64,000 nt of DNA from Hyphomicrobiales bacterium (GCA_900471525.1 UCEZ01000019.1:150362-214361), one strand, 5' to 3'; numbered from the stretch's first letter, positions 8,122 through 16,845 are shown. Notes: generated by a model not told the origin, from the letters alone. A program made the numbers and translations.

Positions 8122-8496
8122 ATGAGACTTCTGCCGCTCGTAACAGCATTCTCTGTGCTATCAGCCGCCGCCGCCTTCGCCGCCCCGGCGGTCCAGACCA
8201 TCGAAACCGACAAGGGCAAGGTGATCGCCGCGGAAAACGGCATGACGCTCTATACCTACAAGAAGGATGAAAAGGGCGAATCCTACTGCTATGATAAATG
8301 CGCTACCAACTGGCCGCCCTACCTGGCTGAAGGCTCCGCCGCAGCCGACGGTGACTATACCCTGGTCGAGCGCAAGGATGGCAAGAAGCAATGGGCTCTG
8401 AAGGGCATGCCGCTCTACTTTTGGGTCAAGGACGCCAAGAAGGGCGACGCTACCGGTGACGGCGTAGGAAAGGTCTGGGATGCCGCGCGCCCCTGA
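8122..8496 (+). CDS. Secreted COG4315 repeat protein (Yx[FWY]xxD family)
   Basis: A 124-residue exported protein: a Sec signal peptide of about 20 residues (MRLLPLVTAFSVLSAAAAFA, cleavage after AFA) and then the short beta-rich repeat family found in bacterial lipoprotein-like periplasmic proteins. Signature pieces are MTLYTYKKDEKGESYCYDKCATNWPP and the second repeat MPLYFWVKDAKKGDATGDG, with two cysteines that could form a disulfide. No lipobox is visible, so it should be soluble in the periplasm. Biochemical function is unknown for the family. Its stop overlaps the start of the sigma factor by 17 bases, so it is the first gene of an operon and a likely target of that sigma factor. Confidence 0.85.
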   Translation: MRLLPLVTAFSVLSAAAAFAAPAVQTIETDKGKVIAAENGMTLYTYKKDEKGESYCYDKCATNWPPYLAEGSAAADGDYTLVERKDGKKQWALKGMPLYFWVKDAKKGDATGDGVGKVWDAARP

Positions 8497-9034
8497 TCAG
8501 GAATCTCGTGCGAAGGGGGAACGTCCCCCTTCCGCAGAGACGTTCGAAAACCAGATCCTGTCGCTGGTGCCGTCGCTGCGGCGCTATTCTCGCAGCCTTG
8601 CCAGATCCGACAGCGATGGCGAAGACCTTTTGCAGGATTGCGTCGAGAAGGTGCTTGTTCGCCGCGACCAGTGGCGCGGTGTCAACCTGCGCGCCTGGGT
8701 CTTCACGATCATGACCAATCTGTACCGCGACCGGCACCGCCGCGTCAGCCAGCATCCGTCGGTCGAACTGAACGAAACGCTGGGCTTGACGGCGGAAGAC
8801 GTGTCGGGCGACCCCTTGGAAAAAACCAGGCTCCAACAGGCGCTGAATGCGCTCAGCCCGGACCATCGTTCGGTGCTCATGCTCGTCGTTGTCGAGGGTT
8901 ACGGCTATCAGGATGTCGCAAACATGCTGGCGATCCCGATCGGGACCGTCATGTCGCGCCTGTCGCGCGCGCGTCGGCAGATGGCCATGCAGCTCGCGCA
9001 GAACAACATCGTTTCGCTCCGGAGACCAAAATGA
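8480..9034 (+). CDS. ECF-type RNA polymerase sigma factor
   Basis: A 184-residue sigma-70 of group 4. Region 2 spans about residues 25-90 (VPSLRRYSRSLARSDSDGEDLLQDC, WVFTIMTNLYRDRHRR) and region 4 about 120-172 (ALNALSPDHRSVLMLVVVEGYGYQDVA, IPIGTVMSRLSRARRQM). Regions 1 and 3 are absent, as expected for ECF factors. The ATG at 8480 lies inside the end of the upstream gene in another frame, and its stop overlaps the anti-sigma start (ATGA), so the three genes are translationally coupled. The inducing stress is not known. Confidence 0.93.
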   Translation: MPRAPDQESRAKGERPPSAETFENQILSLVPSLRRYSRSLARSDSDGEDLLQDCVEKVLVRRDQWRGVNLRAWVFTIMTNLYRDRHRRVSQHPSVELNETLGLTAEDVSGDPLEKTRLQQALNALSPDHRSVLMLVVVEGYGYQDVANMLAIPIGTVMSRLSRARRQMAMQLAQNNIVSLRRPK

Positions 9035-9825
9035 CAGACGGCCACAACACGGTCACCGAAACCGACCTGCACGCCTTCGTCGATGGGTTTCTCGACGACG
9101 GGCGCAGACAAGAGGTCGAACTCTGGCTGAAAGACCACCCGGAAGAAGCGGACGAGATCCTGCAATGGCAGGCACAGGCAGCGGAGCTGAGGACGGCGTT
9201 TTCGAACTATGCCCGGCCGAGCGAAAACGACGGCATGTTGTTAAACGCTGCAAGTCCGGCCAGGACATCATCGATACTTTGGCGGAAGTCCGCCCTCATT
9301 GCCGCATCGTTGATGCTTTTCCTGTCGGGTGCGGCCGCGGGCGTCTATGGTGAACGGCTGATCAGCAAACCTGTGCCCATCGAAAACACAGCCGCGCTCG
9401 AAAGCCTGCCAGGTCAATCCAAGACGGCATTCCTCGTCTATGCCAGCGAAAAGCGCCATCCGGTCGAGGTCGGCGCGGATCAGGAGGAACATCTGGTCAC
9501 CTGGCTCGGCAAGCGCCTCGACTACAAGCTTGTCGCGCCCGATCTGAAAGGCTTGGGGTTTTCTCTCGTCGGCGGCAGGCTCCTGCCCGTCAACGGCAAG
9601 GCTGGCGCCATGCTGATGTACCAGGACACAGCCGGGCAAAGACTGACCGTGCTTCTCGGGAAAAACCCTGAAAACGGCGAAACCAGCTTCCGTTTCGAAT
9701 CCGCAGGCGCGCTGGAAACCTTCTACTGGATCGACGGGGCGATCGGCTACGCGGTCACCGGCGAAGTCAGCCGCGCAAAACTGCAGGAGATCGCCGAGGA
9801 ATGCTATCGGCAGTTCGAAACCTGA
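9031..9825 (+). CDS. Membrane-anchored anti-sigma factor
   Basis: A 264-residue single-pass membrane protein. The cytoplasmic N-terminus (about 1-85) has the anti-sigma pattern DLHAFVDGFLDDGRRQEVELWL, lacking the HxxxCxxC zinc triad, so it belongs to the zinc-free class that includes RsgI/ChrR-unrelated rhizobial anti-sigmas. A membrane helix (about 92-113, SALIAASLMLFLSGAAAGV) leads to a periplasmic domain of about 150 residues that presumably senses the signal. It is coupled to the sigma gene by an ATGA overlap. Specificity for that sigma factor follows from the arrangement. Confidence 0.88.
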   Translation: MTDGHNTVTETDLHAFVDGFLDDGRRQEVELWLKDHPEEADEILQWQAQAAELRTAFSNYARPSENDGMLLNAASPARTSSILWRKSALIAASLMLFLSGAAAGVYGERLISKPVPIENTAALESLPGQSKTAFLVYASEKRHPVEVGADQEEHLVTWLGKRLDYKLVAPDLKGLGFSLVGGRLLPVNGKAGAMLMYQDTAGQRLTVLLGKNPENGETSFRFESAGALETFYWIDGAIGYAVTGEVSRAKLQEIAEECYRQFET

Positions 9826-9846
9826 CGCACGGTCAAGGAAAAGGTC

Positions 9847-9874
9847 AGGGCAGGATGCGAAAGCACCCTGCCCT
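9847..9874. terminator. Hairpin with GAAA tetraloop between convergent genes
   Basis: AGGGCAGG (9847-9854) pairs with CCTGCCCT (9867-9874). Inside, after one A-C mismatch, TGC (9856-9858) pairs with GCA (9863-9865), closed by a GAAA tetraloop. It sits between the anti-sigma gene and the convergent SRPBCC gene. No long T-run follows on the plus strand, so termination efficiency is uncertain. Confidence 0.6.
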
Positions 9875-9893
9875 CATCAGTTGTTCGCGATGC

Positions 9894-10394
9894 TTAGGCT
9901 GCCTGCCTGGCGATATCCGGCAGCATCTCTTCAAGCCGGTCGTAGCTTGCGGCAACGCCGGATTCCATCGGCGACTTCAGCACCGCATCGCGCGCCGCAC
10001 CTGACGCATAAAGAACCGTGGTTGTCACGGTCGTTTTGCCGCCCGCTTCCAAGAAGGTCGTCGTCACATCCGCTTCGCCGCCGGTCCAATCCTCATCGAA
10101 AAGCTCGGTATGGACGATGCGCTTCGGCGCTTCGATTTCGCGGTAGCTGCCGCCCATGCCCATATCGACACCGTCGGCATTACGCCGCCAGACATAGCGG
10201 AAGCGCCCGCCAACGCGTAGATCGATCTCGCAGATCGGCATTTCCCAGCCATCCGGCCCCTTCAGCCAACGCTTGACCAACTCCGGCTTGGTGAACGCGT
10301 CGAACACCAGATGCCCCGGCGCATCAAATGTACGCGTCATGACGATACGGCGCTCGCCATCGGCGGTGATTTTCAAAGCTCTGGCCTCAGTCAT
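9894..10394 (-). CDS. SRPBCC (AHSA1-like) domain protein
   Basis: A 166-residue START-superfamily protein of the AHSA1 type: VMTRTFDAPGHLVFDAFTKPELVKRW at the start, WEMPICEIDLRVGGRFRYVW in the middle and a C-terminal helix (ESGVAASYDRLEEML). The helix-grip fold makes a hydrophobic ligand pocket; substrates of bacterial members are mostly unknown. It overlaps the upstream ArsR regulator by ATGA, the standard regulator-plus-SRPBCC operon seen in many bacteria. I take the ATG at 10394, because the frame upstream of it encodes only sequence read out of frame within the regulator. Confidence 0.9.
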   Translation of the reverse strand: MTEARALKITADGERRIVMTRTFDAPGHLVFDAFTKPELVKRWLKGPDGWEMPICEIDLRVGGRFRYVWRRNADGVDMGMGGSYREIEAPKRIVHTELFDEDWTGGEADVTTTFLEAGGKTTVTTTVLYASGAARDAVLKSPMESGVAASYDRLEEMLPDIARQAA

Positions 10395-10756
10395 CGGTCC
10401 TCTTCTCCTTGCGTTGCGACGCCCGGTTGAATGGCCTTCATCTCGTCCAGCAAGGCGTCGAGACGCTGGAACTGGCCCTCCCATAAACGGCGATAGTTTT
10501 CGAGCCAGGCGGTCGCTTCCGACAACGGCCTGGCCTCCAGCCGGCACGGGCGGCGCTGGGCATCGCGGCCGCGCGAAATCAGCCCGGCACCCTCCAGCAC
10601 TTTCAGGTGCTTGGAGATGGCCGGCTGACTCATCGCAAACGGCTCGGCAAGTTCCAGCACCGAAGCCTCCCCCGTTGCCAACCGGGCAAGGATTGCTCGG
10701 CGGGTCGGGTCGGCAAGAGCCGAGAACGTCGTGTCGAGATGATGAGCAGCCTGCAT
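10391..10756 (-). CDS. ArsR-family transcriptional regulator (SdpR-like)
   Basis: A 121-residue winged-helix repressor with the ArsR core DPTRRAILARLATGEASVLELAEPFAMSQPAISKHLKVLEGAGLI; the metal-binding ELCVCDL motif is replaced by VLELAEP, so it is not an arsenic or metal sensor. The C-terminus contains LSEATAWLENYRRLWEGQ, typical of the ArsR proteins paired with AHSA1 domain partners. It is the first gene of a two-gene operon, and an inverted repeat immediately upstream is a plausible autoregulatory operator. Confidence 0.92.
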   Translation of the reverse strand: MQAAHHLDTTFSALADPTRRAILARLATGEASVLELAEPFAMSQPAISKHLKVLEGAGLISRGRDAQRRPCRLEARPLSEATAWLENYRRLWEGQFQRLDALLDEMKAIQPGVATQGEEDR

Positions 10757-10762
10757 TTCTCA

Positions 10763-10794
10763 ATAACCAATCAGTTCTAAAACCATTTGGTTAT
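10763..10794 (-). promoter_or_regulatory. Inverted-repeat operator upstream of the arsR-like gene
   Basis: ATAACCAA at 10763-10770 and TTGGTTAT at 10787-10794 form a wide inverted repeat. The right half is itself part of a tight palindrome AACCA-TT-TGGTT (10781-10792). It lies 7-38 bases upstream of the regulator's start, where a repressor would cover the promoter or leader. Autoregulation is inferred. Confidence 0.5.
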
Positions 10795-10892
10795 ATATTG
10801 ATCAGAAATCCGAGAACACACAAGCCTCAAATCGATTCCGATACCAGATCGGAATGCAACATCTTGAATTTATTATCGATTAAAATGCGCAA

Positions 10893-11258
10893 TCAGCGCT
10901 CTGGATCGTTTTCCAGCAGAATAGGCTTGCCATGCGGTGTCGCCTCCGCAGCTCTCTGCCAGCTTTGCGTCAACTGATCGAGGTTTTCCGGCGAGGTGAT
11001 CGACAGCTCGGTGACGAGGCGTGAAAGGGCTGCCACCCAGCAATCGAAATAGTCGCTGGCGTCGGCCCGACGGCCCGGCTTGTACAGTTCATGCGACAAG
11101 GCTTCGGCCCATTCGCTCCAGGAAAACACACCCTTTTCATGCAGACGCACGGTCATGGCAAAGGCTTCCGCCTGCCAGGGCTCGGCGAAGACCGGAACGC
11201 CGTCGTTCGATTTCGGCAATCCCGGAGATACGGCAAGCGAAGGTTCATGCGCGTTCAA
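10893..11258 (-). CDS. Nitrile hydratase accessory (activator) protein
   Basis: A 121-residue protein of the nitrile hydratase accessory family, related to the N-terminal half of the beta subunit and to P14K. In cobalt enzymes these proteins deliver metal-loaded, cysteine-oxidised alpha subunit by subunit swapping. Family blocks are VFAEPWQAEAFAMTVRLHEKGVFSWSEWAEAL and YFDCWVAALSRLV. The start is unclear: the TTG at 11258 has GGGAGAG about five bases before it, while an in-frame ATG at 11276 lacks a ribosome-binding site. Either overlaps the end of nthB, so translation is coupled. Third enzyme-related gene of the operon. Confidence 0.88.
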   Translation of the reverse strand: MNAHEPSLAVSPGLPKSNDGVPVFAEPWQAEAFAMTVRLHEKGVFSWSEWAEALSHELYKPGRRADASDYFDCWVAALSRLVTELSITSPENLDQLTQSWQRAAEATPHGKPILLENDPER

Positions 11259-11904
11259 GATAGCTCTCCCAGGCATCGATCGAAACTGTGAGGGAAGGAT
11301 CGGCGCCCTCGCCCCAGATTTCGCCGGCATCGAAAACAACGGTATAGACCCATTGCGGGTTTTCGCCCTTCCCGTGCGCGTTGTCGTCGGGAAAGACGAA
11401 CGAGCCCTGCACCGCCTCGACGATCCCCGTCCTGGCACGGGCATAGCGTGGCAACCTTGTGTGGGTCTCCGGATTGAAGTTTTTCGTGCGCACCTGCTCG
11501 CCCACGGCAAAAGCGGGCGCTTCGGGCGCCGGGCGGTCGCACGGCCCGCCCTTGGCCAGCACCGCCGGCACCATGTCCGCTGTTAGTATGCGCTTCGGCT
11601 CCCTGCCCTTTTCGAGCATCTGACCGGCGGCCAGTTCTGCAGCGGAAATGAAACCGTGCCGCTTCAACAGCGTTTCGAGCGCCCGCGTCCAGATTTCGTA
11701 ATAGCTGGCCGAGAGATAGGTCGCCGGGGATAAGCTTTCGCGCGCATGCCGGCTCTCATCGATCGTCCAGGCGCCGAAGGCACCGCAGGAGAGCGTCAGG
11801 CCGAGCGCCCGCTTTTCCCATTCCGCGTGGAAATACGGCTCGTCCTTCTCCGGCGCCACCGGCCCCATGCCATGCTGTCCGCCAAGATCCTGCGCACCGT
11901 TCAT
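11245..11904 (-). CDS. nthB: Nitrile hydratase subunit beta
   Basis: A 219-residue beta subunit of nitrile hydratase, which with the alpha subunit converts nitriles to amides. The N-terminus [16 protein letters not shown] is diagnostic (the GG-x-HG segment packs on the metal site), followed by [14 protein letters not shown] and the helix [14 protein letters not shown]. The C-terminal SH3-like barrel has [28 protein letters not shown] and [15 protein letters not shown]. The start overlaps the alpha-subunit stop by four bases (ATGA). Length and order (alpha then beta) match cobalt-type operons. Confidence 0.95.
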   Translation of the reverse strand: MNGAQDLGGQHGMGPVAPEKDEPYFHAEWEKRALGLTLSCGAFGAWTIDESRHARESLSPATYLSASYYEIWTRALETLLKRHGFISAAELAAGQMLEKGREPKRILTADMVPAVLAKGGPCDRPAPEAPAFAVGEQVRTKNFNPETHTRLPRYARARTGIVEAVQGSFVFPDDNAHGKGENPQWVYTVVFDAGEIWGEGADPSLTVSIDAWESYLERA

Positions 11905-12524
11905 CGTGTGCCTCCGGCAGCTATCGCCAGCCCCGTGCCGATCATCGAATCGCGCGTCACGAGATCGCCAAGCGACTCTTGATCGAGCCCCTCGGTTCCG
12001 GCGGGCCGCTCCGGGATGACGATATAGCGCAGCTCAGCCGTCGAATCCCAGACACGGATTTTCTTGGTCTCAGGCAGCTTTACGCCGAATTCCTCAAGCA
12101 CCCCGCGTGGATCTATCACGGCGCGCGACCGATAAGGCGGCGCCTTGTACCAGACCGGAGGCAGGCCAAGCACGGCCCAAGGATAGCAGGAGCACAGCGT
12201 GCAGACGACGAGGTTATGAGTCTCGGGCGTATTGAACACGGCACGCATATGTTCGCCCTGCCGTCCCGTATAACCGAGGCTGGCAATCGCCGCCGTAGCA
12301 TCGCTGCGCAGCCAGTCAGCAAAATCCGGCTCGCTCCAGGCCCTGGCCACGACACGAGCGCCGTTGCGTGGTCCGATCTTCGTTTCGTAGGTCTCGACGA
12401 TCGCATCGATCGCCGCCGGATCGATCAGGCCTTTCTGCGTCAGCACCGTTTCGAGCGCCTTCACCCGCGCCTGCGTATCGGAAAAATGGTTGTCGTGATG
12501 ATGATCGTCATCGCGATGGTGCAT
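11901..12524 (-). CDS. nthA: Nitrile hydratase subunit alpha, cobalt type
   Basis: A 207-residue catalytic subunit. The metal site [10 protein letters not shown] gives the claw setting Cys108, Cys111, Ser112, Cys113; threonine in C-T-L-C-S-C is the mark of the cobalt (rather than iron, C-S-L-C) class. In the family the second and third cysteines are oxidised to sulfinic and sulfenic acid. The N-terminus is histidine/aspartate-rich ([12 protein letters not shown]), as in other rhizobial enzymes, perhaps helping metal capture. The ATG at 12524 has GAGGA four bases upstream; an in-frame ATG at 12542 overlaps the stop of the upstream DUF4239 gene. No amidase, nitrilase or cobalt transporter gene is adjacent. 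Confidence 0.95.
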   Translation of the reverse strand: MHHRDDDHHHDNHFSDTQARVKALETVLTQKGLIDPAAIDAIVETYETKIGPRNGARVVARAWSEPDFADWLRSDATAAIASLGYTGRQGEHMRAVFNTPETHNLVVCTLCSCYPWAVLGLPPVWYKAPPYRSRAVIDPRGVLEEFGVKLPETKKIRVWDSTAELRYIVIPERPAGTEGLDQESLGDLVTRDSMIGTGLAIAAGGTR

Positions 12525-12538
12525 GGGGTCCTCGGATG

Positions 12539-13351
12539 TCATTGGCTGGAATCTCCACCCGGTATGGCGGCCGGCAAGCTCCGGCCGATATCGCCGCGCA
12601 GCAGGTTCTCGAAAGCCACAGGTTCCAGCTTTCCCGGCTGCTCGAAGGGATTAGAAAAGGCGAAGATGAAGAAGAGAACCACGCCCGAATAGGCCCCGAA
12701 AATCGACAGCAGGAACATATGCGTGCGGGTCGGGCGATAGACATAGAACGGGATCGAAAGCAGGGAGAGCCCGATCAGTGCCGGTGCCCAGAACAGTCCA
12801 CCGAACCCTCCGGCCGCGGTTTCCTCGCGGATTTGACGGAAGCGTGCGATGGCAGTCGCCCGGTCGCGCATCCGGTTTCCGAGATAACGCTGGCGATCCG
12901 TTTCAGGCGTCAGATCAAGCAGACGATCATAGACATCGTTCCACAGCGCCCACGCCTTTGGCGACAGGCCCTGACGATGCCCGAGCATGTCCCACTCCTC
13001 GCCGACGACGGTAGCGACATAATTGGCCAGGCCATGCTGCACCGGCGCAACCACCACACCGCCATATCGCGCGGCGTCGTTGTAGATATCGGAGATCGCC
13101 ACGGCCTCTTCCATCAGATTGTTGCGGATGCCTTTGTAGTCGTCGAGTTCCTGGGCGTAGACCAGGGCAAGGATAAGGCCATGCAAAGCGGCGATACGCA
13201 CGGCAATCGTCGCTGCCGCGTCGTGGGTTCGATCGCCTTCGGCACCGGGGTTGAGAATTTTCCGCGCCGCGAAATAGCAACCGAAAACGATTGCAAGCGC
13301 CCCGGAAATGAAAGCAACGCCGGCAATGATCGAATTAACAAAGCCAGCCAT
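12539..13351 (-). CDS. DUF4239 (bestrophin-like domain) membrane protein
   Basis: A 270-residue membrane protein with two N-terminal helices (about 6-28 and 48-66), a cytoplasmic-looking middle of roughly 120 residues and two C-terminal helices (about 193-212 and 221-242). The segment [40 protein letters not shown] is the conserved core of the DUF4239 family, whose function is unknown though a distant link to bestrophin channels has been proposed. The ATG at 13351 has GAGGA seven bases upstream; a GTG at 13357 is too close to it. Its stop overlaps a possible nthA start, so it looks like the first gene of the nitrile hydratase operon. Confidence 0.8.
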   Translation of the reverse strand: MAGFVNSIIAGVAFISGALAIVFGCYFAARKILNPGAEGDRTHDAAATIAVRIAALHGLILALVYAQELDDYKGIRNNLMEEAVAISDIYNDAARYGGVVVAPVQHGLANYVATVVGEEWDMLGHRQGLSPKAWALWNDVYDRLLDLTPETDRQRYLGNRMRDRATAIARFRQIREETAAGGFGGLFWAPALIGLSLLSIPFYVYRPTRTHMFLLSIFGAYSGVVLFFIFAFSNPFEQPGKLEPVAFENLLRGDIGRSLPAAIPGGDSSQ

Positions 13352-13394
13352 GCTCACATCCTCATTTTCCTCGAAGTCGATGGCGATCCAGCTG

Positions 13395-13988
13395 TTAGCG
13401 CAGCATCGGCCAAAGACTGAGAACGAGCAAGACCGCCATAGTGATGTTGAACCATTTCAGGTGGGCCGGATCTGACAGCCATTGCCTGAGCACCGAGCCG
13501 AAGCCGGCCCAGGTCGAGACGCTGGGAACGTTGACGATCGCAAAGATGAGGCCAACGATAAACACGCTTGTAAGATAGCTTTGCTGGGTAGTGTAGGTCG
13601 CCATCGCGGTGACCGCCATGACCCACGCCTTCGGATTGATCCACTGGAAGGCAGCCGCCTGAAGAAAGGTCATCGGCACCGCCCCCGCCTTGCCTTCCGA
13701 CAACGTCCGCGACGAACCGATCTTCCAGGCAATCCAGACCAGATAGGCGCCGCCTGCAAATTTCAACGCTGTATAGAGCGCTGGCACGGAATGGAGCAAA
13801 GCACCGAGCCCGAGGCCGACGGCGATCAACAGCGTCAAGAAGCCGGCACCGATGCCGAACATGTGTGGAATGGTCCGTGAAAAGCCGAAGTTCACTCCCG
13901 ATGCGAACAGCATCATGTTGTTCGGCCCCGGCGTGATCGATGTCGTGAAAGCAAAAAGAAACAACGCCAGAAGCGTGTCGGCCTGCAT
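13395..13988 (-). CDS. LysE/RhtB-family amino acid exporter
   Basis: A 197-residue transporter with six predicted membrane helices. The N-terminal family signature is TTSITPGPNNMMLFASGVNFGF, followed by a central GGAYLVWIAWKIG and the conserved FQWINPKAWVMAV of helix 4. Members export amino acids or related metabolites using the proton gradient; the substrate cannot be predicted. It ends 44 bases upstream of the DUF4239 gene on the same strand, so readthrough into the nitrile hydratase operon is possible. It is divergent from the SDR gene at 14113. Confidence 0.9.
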   Translation of the reverse strand: MQADTLLALFLFAFTTSITPGPNNMMLFASGVNFGFSRTIPHMFGIGAGFLTLLIAVGLGLGALLHSVPALYTALKFAGGAYLVWIAWKIGSSRTLSEGKAGAVPMTFLQAAAFQWINPKAWVMAVTAMATYTTQQSYLTSVFIVGLIFAIVNVPSVSTWAGFGSVLRQWLSDPAHLKWFNITMAVLLVLSLWPMLR

Positions 13989-14112
13989 GGAATCCTCCCG
14001 AAATTTTAGGTCAATCTAGCTGACCTATCGGCGAGAACCACCCGAAACTTGTCATGGTGACAAGAAGCATCGAGCCTTTCAGGGGGGCGATCATTTCCGC
14101 TAGTCTCGCTCC

Positions 14113-15399
14113 ATGAACATCTTGATTCTCGGCGCAACAGGCTTCATCGGATCGACGATCGCATCTCGCCTCGTTGCAGATGGCCATCTGGTGACAGGCC
14201 TTGGTCGAAATCCCGCACGCGCCGCGTTGAAGCAACCGGATATTCGTTGGCTTCAGGCCGATCTGGCAACGATGACGGAGCCTGGCGACTGGGCCGGCAT
14301 CCTCAAAGGCCACGACGCGGTCATCAACAGCGCCGGCGTCCTTCAGGACGGCTTGGCGGACGACGTCACGGCAACCCAGGCGAAAGCCATGCAGGCACTC
14401 TATGCCGCGGCCAAACAATCGCCCATCCGGCTGATTGTCCAGATTTCAGCGAGAACCCAAGGCGCTGCGGCCGAACTGCCTTTTCTCGCCACGAAACGCC
14501 AGGCCGATGAGGCGCTGGTTTCAAGCGGCATTCCTTATGTCATTTTGCGCCCCGCGCTCGTTCTCGGTCGCAACGCGCACGGCGGTTCGGCGCTTCTGAG
14601 AGCACTTTCGGCGCTCCCCTTCGTTCTGCCGCTCACCTACGCGAACAACCATATCGCGACGGCATCGATGGAGGATGTCACGACTGCCGTCGCTGAGGCT
14701 ATCACCGGCGATCTTCCACCCGGAACGGATGTCGGGATTGCGGCGAAGGAAACGCTCACGCTCGCCGAACTGGTGAGCCTTCACCGGCAATGGTTGGGCC
14801 TGCCGTCCGGACGCGTTGTCGCCATCCCTGCCATATTGGGCAAGCCGGTAACGTGGCTGGCTGACATCGCAGGACGCCTCGGATGGCGTTCGCCGCTTCG
14901 CTCGACCGCAATGAAGGTGATGTCTGAGGGCGTGAGAACCGATAACGACACGACTGTTGTGCAGCCAGCAGCAACAGCCGCGGCCGCCACCCTGTCGGCC
15001 AATCCATCCGGCGTGCAGGATCTCTGGTTCGCCCGTTTCTATCTTTTGAAGCCGCTTGTGATCGTTGGCCTTGCACTATTCTGGCTTTTGTCCGGGGTTG
15101 TCCCGCTGATCGACCCGGAACGTGCGAGCTCGCATTTCCTGCCTCTTGTGGACTCCGCTCCGGCGACAGTTCTCACCATTGCCACATGCCTGATCGACAT
15201 CGCGCTCGGCCTTGCTGTTGTTGTTCGGCCATGGACCCGAAATGCCCTTCTCGGCATGCTTGTCGTAACCTTCGCCCATCTCGTAGGCGGCAGCCTGCTC
15301 GAACCTGCACTCTGGCTTGACCCTCTCGGCCCCCTCGTCAAGGTCCTGCCATCGATCCTGCTGACCTTGGTTGCTCTTGCCACCCTGGATGAACGTTGA
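14113..15399 (+). CDS. SDR-family NAD(P)-binding protein fused to a DoxX-like membrane domain
   Basis: A 428-residue two-part protein. Residues 1-280 are an atypical short-chain dehydrogenase with GATGFIG (7-13), of the NmrA/NDUFA9-like type without a clear catalytic YxxxK. Residues about 305-425 hold four hydrophobic helices of DoxX-like pattern (LLKPLVIVGLALFWLLSG; TIATCLIDIALGLAVVV; MLVVTFAHLVGGSLLEPALWLDPLGPLVKVLPSILLTLVALA). Such fusions are found in proteobacteria, and a role near the quinone pool or in lipid/redox metabolism has been suggested without proof. Its stop overlaps the next gene's start (TGATG), indicating coupling. Confidence 0.88.
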   Translation: MNILILGATGFIGSTIASRLVADGHLVTGLGRNPARAALKQPDIRWLQADLATMTEPGDWAGILKGHDAVINSAGVLQDGLADDVTATQAKAMQALYAAAKQSPIRLIVQISARTQGAAAELPFLATKRQADEALVSSGIPYVILRPALVLGRNAHGGSALLRALSALPFVLPLTYANNHIATASMEDVTTAVAEAITGDLPPGTDVGIAAKETLTLAELVSLHRQWLGLPSGRVVAIPAILGKPVTWLADIAGRLGWRSPLRSTAMKVMSEGVRTDNDTTVVQPAATAAAATLSANPSGVQDLWFARFYLLKPLVIVGLALFWLLSGVVPLIDPERASSHFLPLVDSAPATVLTIATCLIDIALGLAVVVRPWTRNALLGMLVVTFAHLVGGSLLEPALWLDPLGPLVKVLPSILLTLVALATLDER

Positions 15400-15875
15400 T
15401 GATCGAGGAATTGCTGCTTCTGGCCCATGTCGTCGGCGCAACCGTCCTTTTCGGCACAGGCGCGGGTATAGCCTTCTTCATGGTCATGGCGCACAGGACA
15501 CGCGATCCGGCGCTGATCGCCCATACGGCAAGGACGGTGGTGATCGCCGATACTCTCTTTACGGCTACCGCGGTAATTCTTCAGCCGCTGACCGGCTATC
15601 TTCTCGCAAGGATGATTGGATGGCCACTTGAGGAGGGATGGATCATTCTTTCCCTTGTCCTCTATGTCGTCACCGGCATTTTCTGGCTGCCGGTGGTTTG
15701 GATTCAGATCAGGCTGCGCGATCTAGCGTACGCCGCAGCCATTGCTGGCGATCCTCTGCCAACGGCTTATTTCACACTTTATCGCATCTGGTTTGCCTGC
15801 GGCTTTCCTGCATTTTTTGCCGTCGTTGGAATTCTCTGGCTGATGCTGACGAAGCCATCGATTGCGATATTCTAG
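15399..15875 (+). CDS. DUF2269 family integral membrane protein
   Basis: A 158-residue protein with four membrane helices. It begins LLLLAHVVGATVLFGTGAGIAFFM, typical of DUF2269, and carries the family's histidine in helix 1 and the HTARTVVIADTLFTATAVILQPLTGYLL block. No enzymatic motif is visible. The ATG at 15399 overlaps the stop of the SDR-DoxX gene, so the two products are probably made together and may form a membrane complex (inference). Confidence 0.85.
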   Translation: MIEELLLLAHVVGATVLFGTGAGIAFFMVMAHRTRDPALIAHTARTVVIADTLFTATAVILQPLTGYLLARMIGWPLEEGWIILSLVLYVVTGIFWLPVVWIQIRLRDLAYAAAIAGDPLPTAYFTLYRIWFACGFPAFFAVVGILWLMLTKPSIAIF

Positions 15876-15980
15876 TATTGACCAACGCGACGGCTTCAGC
15901 GCCGCATGTCTTTCATCTCCGGTGAGATGTCCTATCTATTGGATGGCTGCCCGACCGACATTGCAGACAAGGATCACATC

Positions 15981-16826
15981 ATGCAAGACGCCATTCCCAC
16001 GACATCCTTTCCCGGCGGCAGGAGTGTTCCCGTGCTCGGCCAAGGCACCTGGCACATGGGTGAGCGCAAGGCGAGTGCCGCCGAGGAGGCGAAATGCCTT
16101 CGGCATGGCCTCGATCTCGGCATGACGCTGATCGACACCGCCGAAATGTATGCCGATGGTGGCGCCGAACGGATCGTCGCCGACGCCGTCAAGGGGCGCC
16201 GGGATAATGCTTTCATCGTCAGCAAGGTCCTACCGTCGAACGCCAGCCGCGACGGCACGATCAAGGCCTGCGAAGCGAGCCTGAAGCGGCTCGGCACCGA
16301 CCATATCGACCTCTATCTTCTCCACTGGCGCGGCCGCTACCGCCTCGCGGAAACCGTCGAGGCCTTCGAAACGCTGCGCCGGTCCGGCAAGATCGGCGCT
16401 TGGGGTGTCTCCAACTTCGATGCCGACGATATGGAAGAACTTCTCGGCGTACCCGATGGCGACCATGTCGCAGCCAATCAGGTCCTCTACAATCTCTCCC
16501 GTCGCGGCATCGAATATGATCTACTGAAAGACGGCCAGAGCCGCGGCATTCCGATCATGGCCTATTCGCCGCTCGACGAGGGCCGGCTGATGCGCCACCC
16601 CGATCTCATCCACATCGCCAAAGCGCATCAGGCGACGGTCGCACAGGTCGCCCTTGCCTTCCTCATCCGCAATCCGGGTGTCATCGTCATTCCGAAAACC
16701 GGCATGCCGGAACGGGTACGCGAAAACCGCGCGACCGTGGAAGTGCATTTGACGGACGATGATCTGGCAATACTGGACAAGGCTTTCCCAGCGCCGGGGA
16801 GGAAGACGCCACTGGAGATGATCTGA
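15981..16826 (+). CDS. Aldo/keto reductase
   Basis: A 281-residue (beta/alpha)8-barrel NADPH-dependent carbonyl reductase. The catalytic tetrad is readable: Asp52 and Tyr57 ([12 protein letters not shown]), Lys82 (IVSKVLP) and His115 (YLLHWRG). Cofactor-binding elements include WGVSNFD and the C-terminal [18 protein letters not shown]. The ATG at 15981 has AAGGA seven bases upstream; the frame is open to 15906 but that part is not family-like. It stands alone, 105 bases after the DUF2269 gene, and ends at a strong terminator. The substrate is unknown; relatives reduce aldehydes and 2,5-diketogluconate. Confidence 0.93.
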   Translation: MQDAIPTTSFPGGRSVPVLGQGTWHMGERKASAAEEAKCLRHGLDLGMTLIDTAEMYADGGAERIVADAVKGRRDNAFIVSKVLPSNASRDGTIKACEASLKRLGTDHIDLYLLHWRGRYRLAETVEAFETLRRSGKIGAWGVSNFDADDMEELLGVPDGDHVAANQVLYNLSRRGIEYDLLKDGQSRGIPIMAYSPLDEGRLMRHPDLIHIAKAHQATVAQVALAFLIRNPGVIVIPKTGMPERVRENRATVEVHLTDDDLAILDKAFPAPGRKTPLEMI

Positions 16827-16845
16827 GCGTATCGTCTTAACTTGA

